Shown: in pieces, positions 42,101-48,700 of the stretch
How positions within the stretch are numbered: position 1 is the first letter of the stretch
How the letters are laid out: each line of letters starts with the position of its first letter
NCBI RefSeq assembly: GCF_009831235.1
Contig: NZ_WUUL01000003.1
Coordinates: 62,001-126,000, forward strand
Origin: Shimazuella alba
GTDB taxonomy: Bacteria; Bacillota; Bacilli; Thermoactinomycetales; Thermoactinomycetaceae
Direction of reading: 5' to 3'
Length of the DNA stretch: 64,000 nucleotides
The notes under the pieces: generated by a model
Told to the model about the DNA's origin: nothing
The model's input: the letters and a program-made list of their open reading frames with translations, nothing else
Databases searched by the model: none
Made by a program: the position numbers and the translations under genes

Positions 42101-45100
42101 CTACTTGAATAGAGAAGAGACTTTGATTCTTCTGACTTTGCTTTACATATAAAGCCAAACCCGCAATCGTTGGCGCCGCAAATAATGATTGCAGAGGCAA
42201 AGAAACTCCACTTACTTTATGAATTCGTGCAATAATTTGTGTTGCAAGTAAAGAATGCCCACCGATCGAGAAGAAATTATCATGCAACCCAAATTGGCTG
42301 TGACCAAGTACATCGGACCATATGGAATAAAGCTTTCTCTCTTCTTTCGTCACTGGTTCCGCATATACTTGTTCTATCGTTTCTTGTGTTATCTCAAAGG
42401 AATCCAACTTTCTGCGATCTACCTTCCCATTTGATGTCAGTGGAAATGAAGATAACTCTACAAAAATACTTGGAATCATATAGCTAGGAAGCTTCCCTTC
42501 TAACCATAACTTCCAATTTGCTGTCTTATCTGTTTTTAAGTAAGCAACTAATTGCTTTCCTCCCTGCTTCCCTTCTTTTGCCAGAACCACTGCATCACTT
42601 ACATCTGAATGCGTCGCAATAACCGCTTCGATTTCTCCAAGCTCGACGCGAAATCCACGTATTTTTACTTGATAATCCAATCGTCCAATAAATTGGACCA
42701 TACCATCTGAAGAATAGCGAACGAGATCACCAGAACGATATAATCTACCTTTATCAGGAATCGTTACAAACTTCTCCTTTGTCAAATCAGGTCGATTTGC
42801 ATAACCTAGCGCTAAACCATCTCCTCCTATGTACAACTCACCTGGTACTCCTTGTGGAACCTCATTACCATGTTCATCCAAGATATACACATAAGTTCCC
42901 GTTATAGGCGATCCAATAGGTACACTCGTATTTCCATTCCAGTCAGCTGGTATGGCATAACAGCACGTAAAGGTTGTATTCTCGGTTGGACCATAGCCAT
43001 TGATTACTGTTGGACCATTTAAAGCCAATACTCGTTTCACATGCGTAGCCGATACAACATCTCCACCAGTTAACAAGTAACGTAAACCCTTCAAGGAATC
43101 GAGATGTTCATCGACCATGAATTGGAATAATCCGGCTGTTAACCAAAGTGTAGTTACTTGATTTTCTCTAATCGCATCACTTATTTCTTCTAATGTTGGT
43201 ATAGCTGGTGGCATAATGACCAATTTTGCACCATTTAAAAATGCTCCCCAAATTTCCAATGTAGCAGCATCAAATGCAATAGGCGCCATCTGAAGAAAAA
43301 TATCAGAATGATCTATATCGATGTAATTTGGTTTTTGGACGAGACGAACAATTCCTCTGGCTGTAATTTCGACTCCTTTTGGATGACCTGTTGATCCAGA
43401 AGTATACATGATGTAAGTAAGTGAATCTATGGTTACAGGCGACATGAAATTATTTGTTTTGAATCCTTGCAACTCTATCTGCTCCCAGAATTTACAAGGA
43501 AATAGCTCTTGCTCAAATCGATCAGCAAACTTGGACGAAGTTAATACAATTGATAGGCCAGCATCTTGAATCTGATAGATGAGACGTTCGGTAGGAGTAT
43601 TCACATCAAATGGAACATAAACAGCACCTAATTTAACCGTTCCAAGAATACTGATATAAAGTTCCATTGATCTCTCTAAGCAAATACCTACCTTGTCCCC
43701 TAATCGTATCCCTTGAGAAGCTAAAAAACGCGCCATTTGATTGGCTTTATCGTTTAACTCTTGATAAGTACAAGTCTGTTTTTCAAATTGAATAGCTATG
43801 GCATCTGGATATTGTGCCACCTGCTCTTCAAAGATGGTAGAAAGATTTTGTAGGGAATACAACTTCTCTGTATGGTTCAATTCCAACCAATTTTCTCTTT
43901 CTGTTGTGGTTACCATATTTACTTCGTCTATACGAATTGTTTGATCCGTTGATAGGCTCCTAAACAACATCTCTAATTGCTCAAGCATGCGATGAATCGT
44001 ACTAGCTTCAAACAGATCTGTGTTGTATTCCAAAATAGCAACTAATTCTTCCTTACGTTCTACCATTGTTAATGTGAGATCAAATTTAGCAATCGTTTGT
44101 GGTAATATGATTGGTTCTAATTGTAAAGAGGAGTCTGTAGAACACTCCAAATCCATGTTCTGTAAAACAAACATCGCCTGAAACAAGGGAGATGTAGACA
44201 ACTGTCTATCCGGCAATACTGCTTCTACTACTTTATCAAATGGGATCTGCTGGTGAGAGAATGCATCGAGTACCGTCTCCTTCACTCGTTTGATGAGCTC
44301 GTTCCAAGTAGGATTTCCAGATAAGTCTGTTCGTAGGACGATCGTATTGACAAAATAACCAATAACCTTCTCCCACTCTGATTGAAAACGTCCTGCAACT
44401 GGACTTCCAACAACGACATCCTTTCCACCACTATACCGTGATAAAAGCAACTGAAATACTGAGAGCAATATCATATATAAACTCGACCCTGTCGTTTGTG
44501 CAACTCGTTGAAGTTGTGTTACTAAGTTGGCAGGGAACGTCACAGTAACAGCAGACCCTCGATATGATTCTATCGCTGTCCGAGGAAAATCTGTAGCTAA
44601 CTGGGTAGTTGGAAGATCAGATAATTTTTCCTTCCAGTAAGATAGTTGTACCTTTTCCTTTTCCCAATCGATTGCTTGTTCTTGGACTGCATAGTCAAGA
44701 TAATCTTGTTTTAATTCAAGTAAATGATCCCCATCATATAAAGCAAACAAATCTCTCACCAATACACCAAGTGACCACCCGTCCATCACCAGATGATGGG
44801 CAAGAATAAGTAATCTCAGATCATTTTCTAGTCGATATAAAAAAACTCGAAATAAAGGCCCTTGTATAAGATCAAATGGTTTTTTTATTTCTTTGGCAAT
44901 AAGCATGTCAACTAGTTCTTCTGGATGATCTTGATTTTGTAGATCTTCATAGGAAAACCAGTTTTCCAATTGTGGATGGATTTGCTGTACAGGGATTCCA
45001 TCTTCATTTGCGTGAAAAGCAGCTCGCAAGATAACATGTCTTTGAAGTAACATCTCAAAAGAATGTTTTAATTTTTCAACATGGATATCTCCAACTAATC

Positions 45101-45710
45101 GGTAAGCAGCTGGAACAGAGTAAACGGTGGTTCCTGAAACAAGTTGTTCCCAAAACCAAAGTCTTTGTTGGGAAGAAGATAAAACAACTGGTTTTTGTTT
45201 ATCTACAATCATCTGTTCCGTTGAGATTTCTTTTAACTGAGAATCAATGTATTCTGCTACTTCCATCAAAGGAGTATCAAGTGCAAAATCAATCAAAAGC
45301 TCCACTTCAAATGTTTGATTTACATGATCTACCATCTCAGAAACAAGATGTTCTTCTACAAACGTTTCATCTGTACTGGTGTAACTTTTATTACCCCATA
45401 TTTCCCATATTTCTGCTATTAGTTCTTCTGTAGTTGTACTTGGAGCAATAGGAAAAGAAGTTACCTTCGCTTCTTCAAGCGAAGGAACTTCTACAAAAAT
45501 TGTAGAGCTTAGGTCGTCTGTTGTATTCTTCTTTAAATATTGACGTAGTTCATATTTTTTAGGGGATTGTACTCCATTTGGAACAAAATAAATGATTTGC
45601 TTATTTTGTTCCAGATTTATTTTTACATGGGATACATGAGGATGATTGATTAGAAGCGTTTCTAACTGTCTCCCCTTTATCCCAAGATTCTTTTTATTCA
45701 CTCTCGTCAA
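27117..45710 (-). CDS. NRPS-C: giant five-module synthetase (modules 5-9)
   Basis: A 6197-residue NRPS. Order: vestigial A-tail/PCP (1-160), C5-A5-PCP5 (172-1190, Ser1153), C6-A6-PCP6-E3 (1205-2660), C7-A7-PCP7 (2676-3700), C8-A8-PCP8 (3715-4710), C9-A9-PCP9-E4 (4715-6180). Binding-pocket residues read by eye: A5 DALWLGGTFK (Val-like); A6, A8 and A9 DAWFLGHVVK (close to the Leu code DAWFLGNVVK); A7 DAWFWGHVVK (Leu-like or bulkier, unsure). E3 and E4 give D-residues at 6 and 9. C7 follows E3 and is DCL-type; C5, C6, C8 and C9 are LCL-type, as expected. PCP7 reads LGAHS instead of LGGHS. Start: TTG 45710 overlaps the NRPS-B stop, but GTG 45701 lies nine bases after AGAAAGGG and fits better. The C-terminal tail after E4 looks like a COM donor. 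Modules 6 and 9 share a near-identical segment. Confidence 0.96.
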   Translation of the reverse strand: MTRVNKKNLGIKGRQLETLLINHPHVSHVKINLEQNKQIIYFVPNGVQSPKKYELRQYLKKNTTDDLSSTIFVEVPSLEEAKVTSFPIAPSTTTEELIAEIWEIWGNKSYTSTDETFVEEHLVSEMVDHVNQTFEVELLIDFALDTPLMEVAEYIDSQLKEISTEQMIVDKQKPVVLSSSQQRLWFWEQLVSGTTVYSVPAAYRLVGDIHVEKLKHSFEMLLQRHVILRAAFHANEDGIPVQQIHPQLENWFSYEDLQNQDHPEELVDMLIAKEIKKPFDLIQGPLFRVFLYRLENDLRLLILAHHLVMDGWSLGVLVRDLFALYDGDHLLELKQDYLDYAVQEQAIDWEKEKVQLSYWKEKLSDLPTTQLATDFPRTAIESYRGSAVTVTFPANLVTQLQRVAQTTGSSLYMILLSVFQLLLSRYSGGKDVVVGSPVAGRFQSEWEKVIGYFVNTIVLRTDLSGNPTWNELIKRVKETVLDAFSHQQIPFDKVVEAVLPDRQLSTSPLFQAMFVLQNMDLECSTDSSLQLEPIILPQTIAKFDLTLTMVERKEELVAILEYNTDLFEASTIHRMLEQLEMLFRSLSTDQTIRIDEVNMVTTTERENWLELNHTEKLYSLQNLSTIFEEQVAQYPDAIAIQFEKQTCTYQELNDKANQMARFLASQGIRLGDKVGICLERSMELYISILGTVKLGAVYVPFDVNTPTERLIYQIQDAGLSIVLTSSKFADRFEQELFPCKFWEQIELQGFKTNNFMSPVTIDSLTYIMYTSGSTGHPKGVEITARGIVRLVQKPNYIDIDHSDIFLQMAPIAFDAATLEIWGAFLNGAKLVIMPPAIPTLEEISDAIRENQVTTLWLTAGLFQFMVDEHLDSLKGLRYLLTGGDVVSATHVKRVLALNGPTVINGYGPTENTTFTCCYAIPADWNGNTSVPIGSPITGTYVYILDEHGNEVPQGVPGELYIGGDGLALGYANRPDLTKEKFVTIPDKGRLYRSGDLVRYSSDGMVQFIGRLDYQVKIRGFRVELGEIEAVIATHSDVSDAVVLAKEGKQGGKQLVAYLKTDKTANWKLWLEGKLPSYMIPSIFVELSSFPLTSNGKVDRRKLDSFEITQETIEQVYAEPVTKEERKLYSIWSDVLGHSQFGLHDNFFSIGGHSLLATQIIARIHKVSGVSLPLQSLFAAPTIAGLALYVKQSQKNQSLFSIQVEKTNKIPASFGQKRLWFFDQYTSEKTLYHMPIVVEIKGSLEQTQLKQSYLELLERHTGMRTAFYFEEGQLLQQITEPSNDCFQYEDLRLVSNPEIEARKQISQMTAKPFDLSTGPLAILCAYQMTDEKWYLLFHMHHIVGDGASLSILIDEFFKLYQGKKLPKLPIQYADYAWQEQAWMETEEMQQELAYWKEQLADLPILDLPTDHPRRKEQTFAGATYTVTLPASLQEGLAEVCEQHGTTFYMTGLAVFQALLSRYTGATDIAIGSPIAGRSHLELEQLVGFFVNTLVFRTDLSGELTWNELLQRVKRVAVDAFAHATVPFERVVEEVAPDRHLSHSPLFQVMFLVENETWQAPRVEGLAIQEVELPQITAKFDLTLHLTQLENGIEATFSYNTDLWEEATIARMAGHLEQLMKQLVEHPEQLIPQATLLTDAEIQEQQTWNEVGEALPFVSVVEQIAQVVRATPDALAIVTENEAYTYEQWWHEATQLAHYLQKRGAQPGKVVALCSDRSPSMLVGMLAILQTGATYLPIDPHYPIDRIQYLMRDAWAQFVLVESSYQSYIDMPASQIISLDTGYVDWMEEPATPLKTAITPTDTAYLIYTSGSTGQPKGVAVSHASLSHLIHWHRSTYLRGTDRGTWIAGVAFDASVWEIWPTLASGASLYLPTEELRLDPVGLRDWLLENEITVSFVPTPLLEQLLSLEWPDELALKWLLTGGDQLRTSAPAGFPVTVINHYGPTENTVVATAGEVPAGSSRLPTIGRPICGVTCYVLDAHGQMLPVGIPGELYIGGRGVAQGYHGRPDWTQERFLDHPNWGRLYRTGDIVHWDSTGELHFVGRKDTQVSIRGFRVELGEIEGQLQSHPKVEQAVVVAHTGRLVAYVQGEGEPASWKTWLSSKLPAYMVPSIFHPMEHFPLTANGKIDRNALPEPIETNEQDYTAAETEQEAILIAIWEEVLGKSPIGIHDNFFQLGGDSILSIQVVSRAREKGMVLKPKQLFAHQTIAALASVAENEEAIAGEQGTLVGEVPLLPIQKWFLEQTKHPHHFNQSMLLQIGKAKEAWLQQTIQELIAHHDALRMRWEQTETGWTQSYQAEGYVQLEVVDLRHEEKKAEVLEQKANEAQASLHLTEGPVFRAIWFPWSKEEGRLLLIAHHLVMDGVSWRIVLEDIETIYSQVVTGKPITLPAKTSSYRQWAEHLQARAMTAEIESQRFNWEKIQGSSLPLDKSGENTEASVEQVQLILSSAETKQLITQTTQNTYASVEEILLTALSQSLHKWTGEQAHVIHMEGHGREEQAGIDLSRTVGWFTSLYPVVLKGKSFDTEEVLQDTKDMLREASKRSLSYGLLRHLHPTPLQEPTAPISFNYLGQFFSIQKNEQAQLIQRISDERTGNASAKEAVRPHLIDVVAVVMEDKMHITMLYSKAIFHDTTMHHFLQQYSDSLQALQTAKIKKYSLTDFPLADLQKYELSEINGKELEAVYPLSPLQNGMLFHSLYQHEVNEYVVQIGFILEGELDLSTYQKAWQAVIDRNAVLRTTFLWEGLSTPHQLVHRHGHLHCSGVDWRHLAKSDQADLLEAYLQQDRAQGFDVKSDALSRVHFIRLTDDSYQVIWSYHHLLIDGWSMPLLLNELMATYEAMMANLPVTLPAVRPFADYMNWIARQDREEAKQYWQQQLAEYESPVQLSVMNPKMSSKRKSVEAYLSFSKEKTADLTAFCRDQHITLHTLLQGTWSLLLQAFSGETDLVYGTTVSGRPAELRGVETMVGMMINTLPVRVRMQADVSVRNWLSNLQKSFQNMRQFEYCSLVEIQQWSDMKSNENLFDYLFVFENYPASEQAKETTLSMRFTHGKEEVHYPLTLVAAPGEQLHFKWMYHKDRFSTAVIEQLQSCFASLLDQLITNQNQTLRELTFHSTQEQRLLQLWAGEDTSVSTFVSIDKMVQQQAEKVANQLAMVEENTQISYQMVEESANKLAHYLIEQGIGCNSRVAIFMERSISMVVAQLAVLKTGAAYVPLDPDNPIDRIQYQIQDANVATTITSKQCAEEFHLIKLDKKIVIGLDDHKWRDFSTNSPEILISADQVAYLIYTSGSTGLPKGVAIKHGSLSELIHWHTSAYKLGTADHTSMIAGVAFDASVWEIWSALAAGSTIYIPADSIRQAAEELQEWLLAKEITQCFVPTPLLEQLMELDWIENSKLHTIWTGGDRLRRYPAASFPAKVVNHYGPTESTVVTTAILLDQHKPYLPPIGRPIPGRKVYVLDSLQRLVPIGVVGELWIGGSGLAKEYWNQPQTTAERFVHHPTFGRIYQTGDMVKWLDDGTLSFVGRNDAQVKINGYRLELGEIEAVLTSYPTIKDAVVIAMDHDNRKQLVAYVVSDQEEKSEWKTFLLQHLPVYMVPDLFVNLESLPLTANGKLDRSALPKPNVTDEYQPPQGDVEKKLCEIWSSILDVEQMGATDNVFLLGAHSLLVTRAISQINKIFQAKLPLQVVFENPTVRSMATQIPVTKAEQSIPIRDRTASMPLSYAEKRLWLMDQLLDNKEVYNIPVAFESEEELDLSAWKFGLEQMMIQHEILRTSYRKKEDGIPIRVISEEITVPLYVEEDEEQLFWKVKQPFDLSVGPLWRVMVTKDLKQCWIVMHHIITDGLSFHLFFDQLCSIYQAKISGNWQRKKSKALQYADYAAWQETQLFDASYWKEQLADLSPLALPTDFPRPKVQTSRGAAIAITWEIDIWNGIKALAKQSNATLFMTLLAMFQVLLHRYSGQDDIAVGTPVANREQLETEKMIGFFVNTLVMRGDLTGNPSFRSFVQKIRRTALDAYQHQSIPFEKVVEEVDPERSMDHSPLFQVMFTLQEEMKSNQSGFAVKALPITTSKYDMTLSIGESSSGAELVCEYNTDLFMPETIERLFAHFSQLAHELIENPDLKIGEVQFLTPSDEYKSTEKIASARLESSLSIQERIMFQAISTPMAIALEEEHVSITYRELNQKANQVAQFLRKQGVMTGDFVGICLERSCDLIISALAILKLGASYVPVDPAYPEARVQYLIEDAQLSLIISHSSQNHKLTTQVYYLDQIQSELDLMPVDEIEGITPITDVAYMIYTSGSTGLPKGVMISHESLLHLVQWHCKAYTLTPLDRTTLISGPAFDASVWEIWPTLASGGTLVIPSEETKLDAQKLQAFLIQQRISVSFLPTPLLESLLELDWPSQVSLRYLLTGGDALRIYPPNDFPVRVVNHYGPTENTVVSTAIELKPSTQQTTPPIGKPIDHVTVYILDKYGNQVPIGVAGELYVGGAGLAIGYYNQEALTTEKFIHHPIFGRLYQTGDIVKRLADGNLHFLGRRDRQVKIRGLRIELGEIEAGLRQLDSVSEAIVMEQNGQLIAYIVPKVLDDSLVSSWQDQLHTKLPSYMVPTYYVLLDAIPISANGKIDRSKLQKVEFSQTKRFVAPQTKEEKLIVSIWEEVLGVTVGLSDNFFQLGGHSLLAAKVIARMNQVLHQPIRLRQLFETPTIAGMLANAKDTESSLQFQKEDRPKKIPLSSAQERLWIFHQLQPDSVAYHIPLAIKLTGELNVSALEAAFHSIVHRHESLRTIFYQEHGKVYQAIRTFGESLVVQDCSMEDAVTRMHEDLKTPFDLIRDRLYRAYLYQVEQNVSILYLNLHHIIADGWSIQQLLQELWAGYTAICQQGEFIQAELPIQYADYAWQEQAWMETEEMQQELAYWKEQLADLPILDLPTDHPRRKEQTFAGATHAVTLPASLQEGLAEVCEQHGTTFYMTGLAVFQALLSRYTGATDIAIGSPIAGRSHVELEQLIGFFVNTLVFRTDLSGELTWNELLQRVKRVAVDAFAHATVPFERVVEEVAPDRHLSHSPLFQVMFSVENETWQAPRVEGLAIQEVELPQTTAKFDLTLHLTQLENGIEATFSYNTDLWEEATIARMAGHLEQLMKQLVEHPEQLIPQATLLTDAEIQEQQTWNEVGEALPFVSVVEQIAQVVRATPDALAIVTENEAYTYEQWWHEATQLAHYLQKRGAQPGKVVALCSDRSPSMLVGMLAILQTGATYLPIDPHYPIDRIQYLMRDAWAQFVLVESSYQSYIDMPASQIISLDTGYVDWMEEPATPLKTAITPTDTAYLIYTSGSTGQPKGVAVSHASLSHLIHWHRSTYLRGTDRGTWIAGVAFDASVWEIWPTLASGASLYLPTEELRLDPVGLRDWLLENEITVSFVPTPLLEQLLSLEWPDELALKWLLTGGDQLRTSAPAGFPVTVINHYGPTENTVVATAGEVPAGSSRLPTIGRPICGVTCYVLDAHGQMLPVGIPGELYIGGRGVAQGYHGRPDWTQERFLDHPNWGRLYRTGDIVHWDSTGELHFVGRKDTQVSIRGFRVELGEIEGQLQSHPKVEQAVVVAHTGRLVAYVQGEGEPASWKTWLSSKLPAYMVPSIFHPMEHFPLTANGKIDRNALPEPIETNEQDYTAAETEQEAILIAIWEEVLGKSPIGIHDNFFQLGGDSILSIQVVSRAREKGMVLKPKQLFAHQTIAALASVAENEEAIAGEQGTLVGEVPLLPIQKWFLEQTKHPHHFNQSMLLQIGKAKEAWLQQTIQELIAHHDALRMRWEQTETGWTQSYQAEGYVQLEVVDLRHEEKKAEVLEQKANEAQASLHLTEGPVFRAIWFPCSKEEGRLLLIAHHLVMDGVSWRIVLEDIETIYSQVATGKPITLPAKTSSYRQWAEHLQARAMTAEIESQRDQWQQVKRTTLPQDKLGLNSEESVDQVQLLLTSQETDQLLTDTTRRTHATVEEILLTALTQSLQQWTGDAVHTIHMEGHGRDEQEGIDLSRTVGWFTSLYPVMFKPKSSSVSEVLQVVKETLRERSKQGISYGLLQHLHTNPLPAVHAPISFNYLGQFRSNEQTDQAALIHGNATESTGKSIAPEAVRPHMIDVVAVMNQGRLQITWLYSKNIHYTTSLEQLKNYFHSYLQSLMMGKEKNVGMTASDFPEADLSKKDMQKVLQFLKKKSKGR
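27940..31078 (-). repeat. Copy in module 9 of a 3139-bp near-identical segment
   Basis: Paired with 38476-41614 at a constant offset of 10536 bases without gaps. I see about 15 mismatches, all in the outer parts; 28291-30446 appears identical in both copies. The segment encodes the second lobe of C9, A9, PCP9 and the first lobe of E4. Its GC is raised (29101-29160 is 34/60 G+C against 23/60 at 33241-33300). Confidence 0.93.
38476..41614 (-). repeat. Copy in module 6 of a 3139-bp near-identical segment
   Basis: Same segment as 27940-31078, here coding the second lobe of C6, A6, PCP6 and the first lobe of E3 (NRPS-C residues about 1366-2411). Outside the edges the flanking lobes of C6/C9 and E3/E4 differ clearly. 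Confidence 0.93.
45231..45710 (-). other. Vestigial A-domain tail and serine-less PCP at the NRPS-C N-terminus
   Basis: Residues about 15-80 (ETLLINHPHVSHVKINLEQN and on) resemble the C-terminal subdomain of an A domain (compare IEAVLLKHPAVKQVVVLTKE in module 4), but the NGK lysine motif is lost. Residues about 95-155 (ELIAEIWEIWG... FVEEHLVSEMVDHV... LLIDFALDTPLMEVAEYI) align with a PCP. The LGGHS core is replaced by VEEHLVS, with Glu where the phosphopantetheine serine should be. It precedes an intact C5. Confidence 0.75.
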
Positions 45711-48700
45711 CCCTTTCTTACTGAAGCCTTGCGAAGAAGATTTTGTTTGATTTGTCCGATTAACTCAGTGATAGTTGGGTTTTCAAAAAGTACTCGCAGT
45801 GACAATTGACAGCGATACAATTCGTTAATACGTGAGATCACTTGTGTAGCTAAAAGAGAATGACCACCAAGTTGAAAGAAGTTATCTTCTATGCCAATTT
45901 GTTGATCCGTCGCAAGCACTTCATCCCAAATGGATACCAGTCGTTTTTCCATTGGAGTATTAGGTGCAACATAAGCAAACTGTTTTTCGACTTCCATTCG
46001 AGAGAGTTCTTTTTTGTCGATTTTCCCATTAGCAGTCACAGGAAATTTCGATAAACACTTGTATCCAGAGGGCTGCATAAAATGAGGTAATTTTTTCTTG
46101 ACTAGCTCTCTCCATTCAGGTTCAGCATCTTGGTCTGCAAGAATATAAGCAAACAATGCTTTTGCTCCGTTATCTTGCTCTTTTGTGAGAACAACTACTT
46201 GCTTTACAGCTGGATGTTTTAATAAAACAGCTTCAATCTCTCCTAGTTCAATACGGTATCCACGAATTTGAACCTGATCATCCTTTCTTCCTATGAAAAA
46301 CAACTGGCCATCTGAACCATATCGGACAATATCACCAGTTTGAAACACACGACCTAAAAGAGAATTTGTTGTAAATTTCTCTTTTGTAAGATTATCCTGT
46401 CCTTTGTACCCATTCGCTAAACTAATTCCTGACAACCACAGCTCCCCTGGGACTCCAATCGGAAGCACTTGACCAAATTCATTTACTACTTCTACTTTTG
46501 TCCCCGGAATCGGGAAACCGATAGATGGAAAAATGTTTTGATCTTTTGCTTCTTCCACTATACCCGCAGTAGCTACCACTGTATTTTCTGTTGGCCCATA
46601 GTGATTAACTACTTTAATCGGGAATGCTTTTGGTGGATATTGACGAAGCTGATCTCCACCTGTTAAAAGTACCCGTAGAAATAAATCTGATGGCCAATTC
46701 AAATGGAATAATTCCTCACAGATGAGAGTTGGAACAAAGCTGATCGTTATATCATTCGAAATTAGCCAATCTTTCAGTTTACTTGGAGAAAAACGGTTAT
46801 CTTCGTCCACGATCATCAAAGTTGCCCCGCTTGTTAGCGCTGGCCAAATTTCCCATACTGAAGCATCAAATCCCACACCTGCTGACATGGAACATTTATC
46901 TGAACTAGTTAATTCATACGTTTGCTGATGCCAATCCACTAAATGCTGTAGGGACTTCTGCGTAATTTCCACACCTTTTGGAACTCCGGTAGAACCAGAA
47001 GTATAGACTACATATGCTAGATTTTGGGGTTGGTCTGCTCTCGTATGAATTGCTGGCATACTCGCCCACTTTTGCTGATCCACATCCATACAAATGATAT
47101 TTTTATGGGTAGACATGCATTTTAAATGTAAGGAACTATTTGTAATAACTACATCTAGATTCGCATTTTGAATCATCCAACTGATTCGATCTTCTGGATA
47201 CACTGGATCAATTGGCACGTAAGCAGCTCCAGCAAGATGAATCGCAACTAAACTAGTGATTAGATCTATTGATCGGTCTAATAAAACTCCAACACAATCT
47301 CCTGATTTCACACCTGATAATCCTAAATAATACGCAAGTTGAGATGCCTTCTGATACAGTTCTCCATATGATAACTGTCCCTCTATACTCTTAACTGCAA
47401 TATGATTTGGATCATTGGTAGCATGAGCAACGATTCTCTCCAATATTGGTAGAGAATAAGCTATTTCATCTGATCGATTCCAAATTTGTAACTGTGCTTT
47501 TTCTTCCTCCAAAAGCAAATTTAAATCTGCAATAGACAATGCATTTGAACTTACAAATTGTTGAAGGATCTCTGAAAATAAGCGCATAAATCGCTCTATT
47601 ATCCCTTTGTCAAACTTATTTGAGTCATACATCCACTTCAAAAACATAGATTCTCCTGGAGCAACTACTAGAACCAAAGGATAATGACTTCTTTCTATAC
47701 CTCTGAGCTCGGAGATTTGCAGACTCTCCTTTTCTAAAGAACGCATCTGATAATTTTCCATCACTAATAAATACTGGAAGAGAGGTTCTTCTTTTGAAGT
47801 TCCTGCCCATTCGGCAATTTTGGTCAAAGGCACATAAGCGTACTCTTCAGAGTCTTTTAATTTCTGCTGTAAATCAACTAAATACTGTTCGATACTCCAA
47901 TCTTTCTTCAGATGAATTCGAACGGGAATACTGTTGATAAACGGCCCAACGATTTGTTCCACACCGTTTAAAGAACCTGGTCGACCTGATACAGTCGTTC
48001 CATACATTAAATCTGTCTGTCCACTATAAGCTGCTAAAAAAATCCCCCATGCAGCTTGAATAACTGTATTCATGGTTACTTTCTGTTTCTTTGCAAACTG
48101 TTTCATATTTTCCGTTACATCACTTGACAAATAAGTTGCCCATTCTTCATGAGATGATTTCTCTTTTGTATGACTTGATGAAACAGCAATTTGTGCAGGC
48201 TTGGCACCCGCTAGTTGGTGAGACCAATATGATTTTGCTAATTCTTCATCCTGTTCCAACATCCATCTAAAGTAGGCCTCATAAGAAGCAACAGCAGGAA
48301 GGTAAACTGGTTGTCGTTCAACAAGCGATTGATATATCTGCAGCCACTCTTCCAAAATAATCGGCATACTCCATCCGTCTAGCAAAGTATGATGATAGCT
48401 CCAAACAACTTGGTGCTGATTAGGTGTGATAGAAAATAAAGCGATCCGCATTAGTGGCGGACAAGTCAAGTCAAATGCCCTTTTATGATCTTCCTCCAAA
48501 TAATTAGCTAATGCTTCTACTTTCTCTTCTTCATTCAGATCGGTCCAGTCGTCTTGAACTATCGGCAAATCTATCTCTTTCCAAGCGATCTGATGTGCTT
48601 GTTTTACATTCTCCCACCATAAAGAAACAGATAATTGAGGATGCCTTTGCATCACTTGTTTCCATGCATCTTGGAATACTTGCAAATCTACTTCCCCTGT

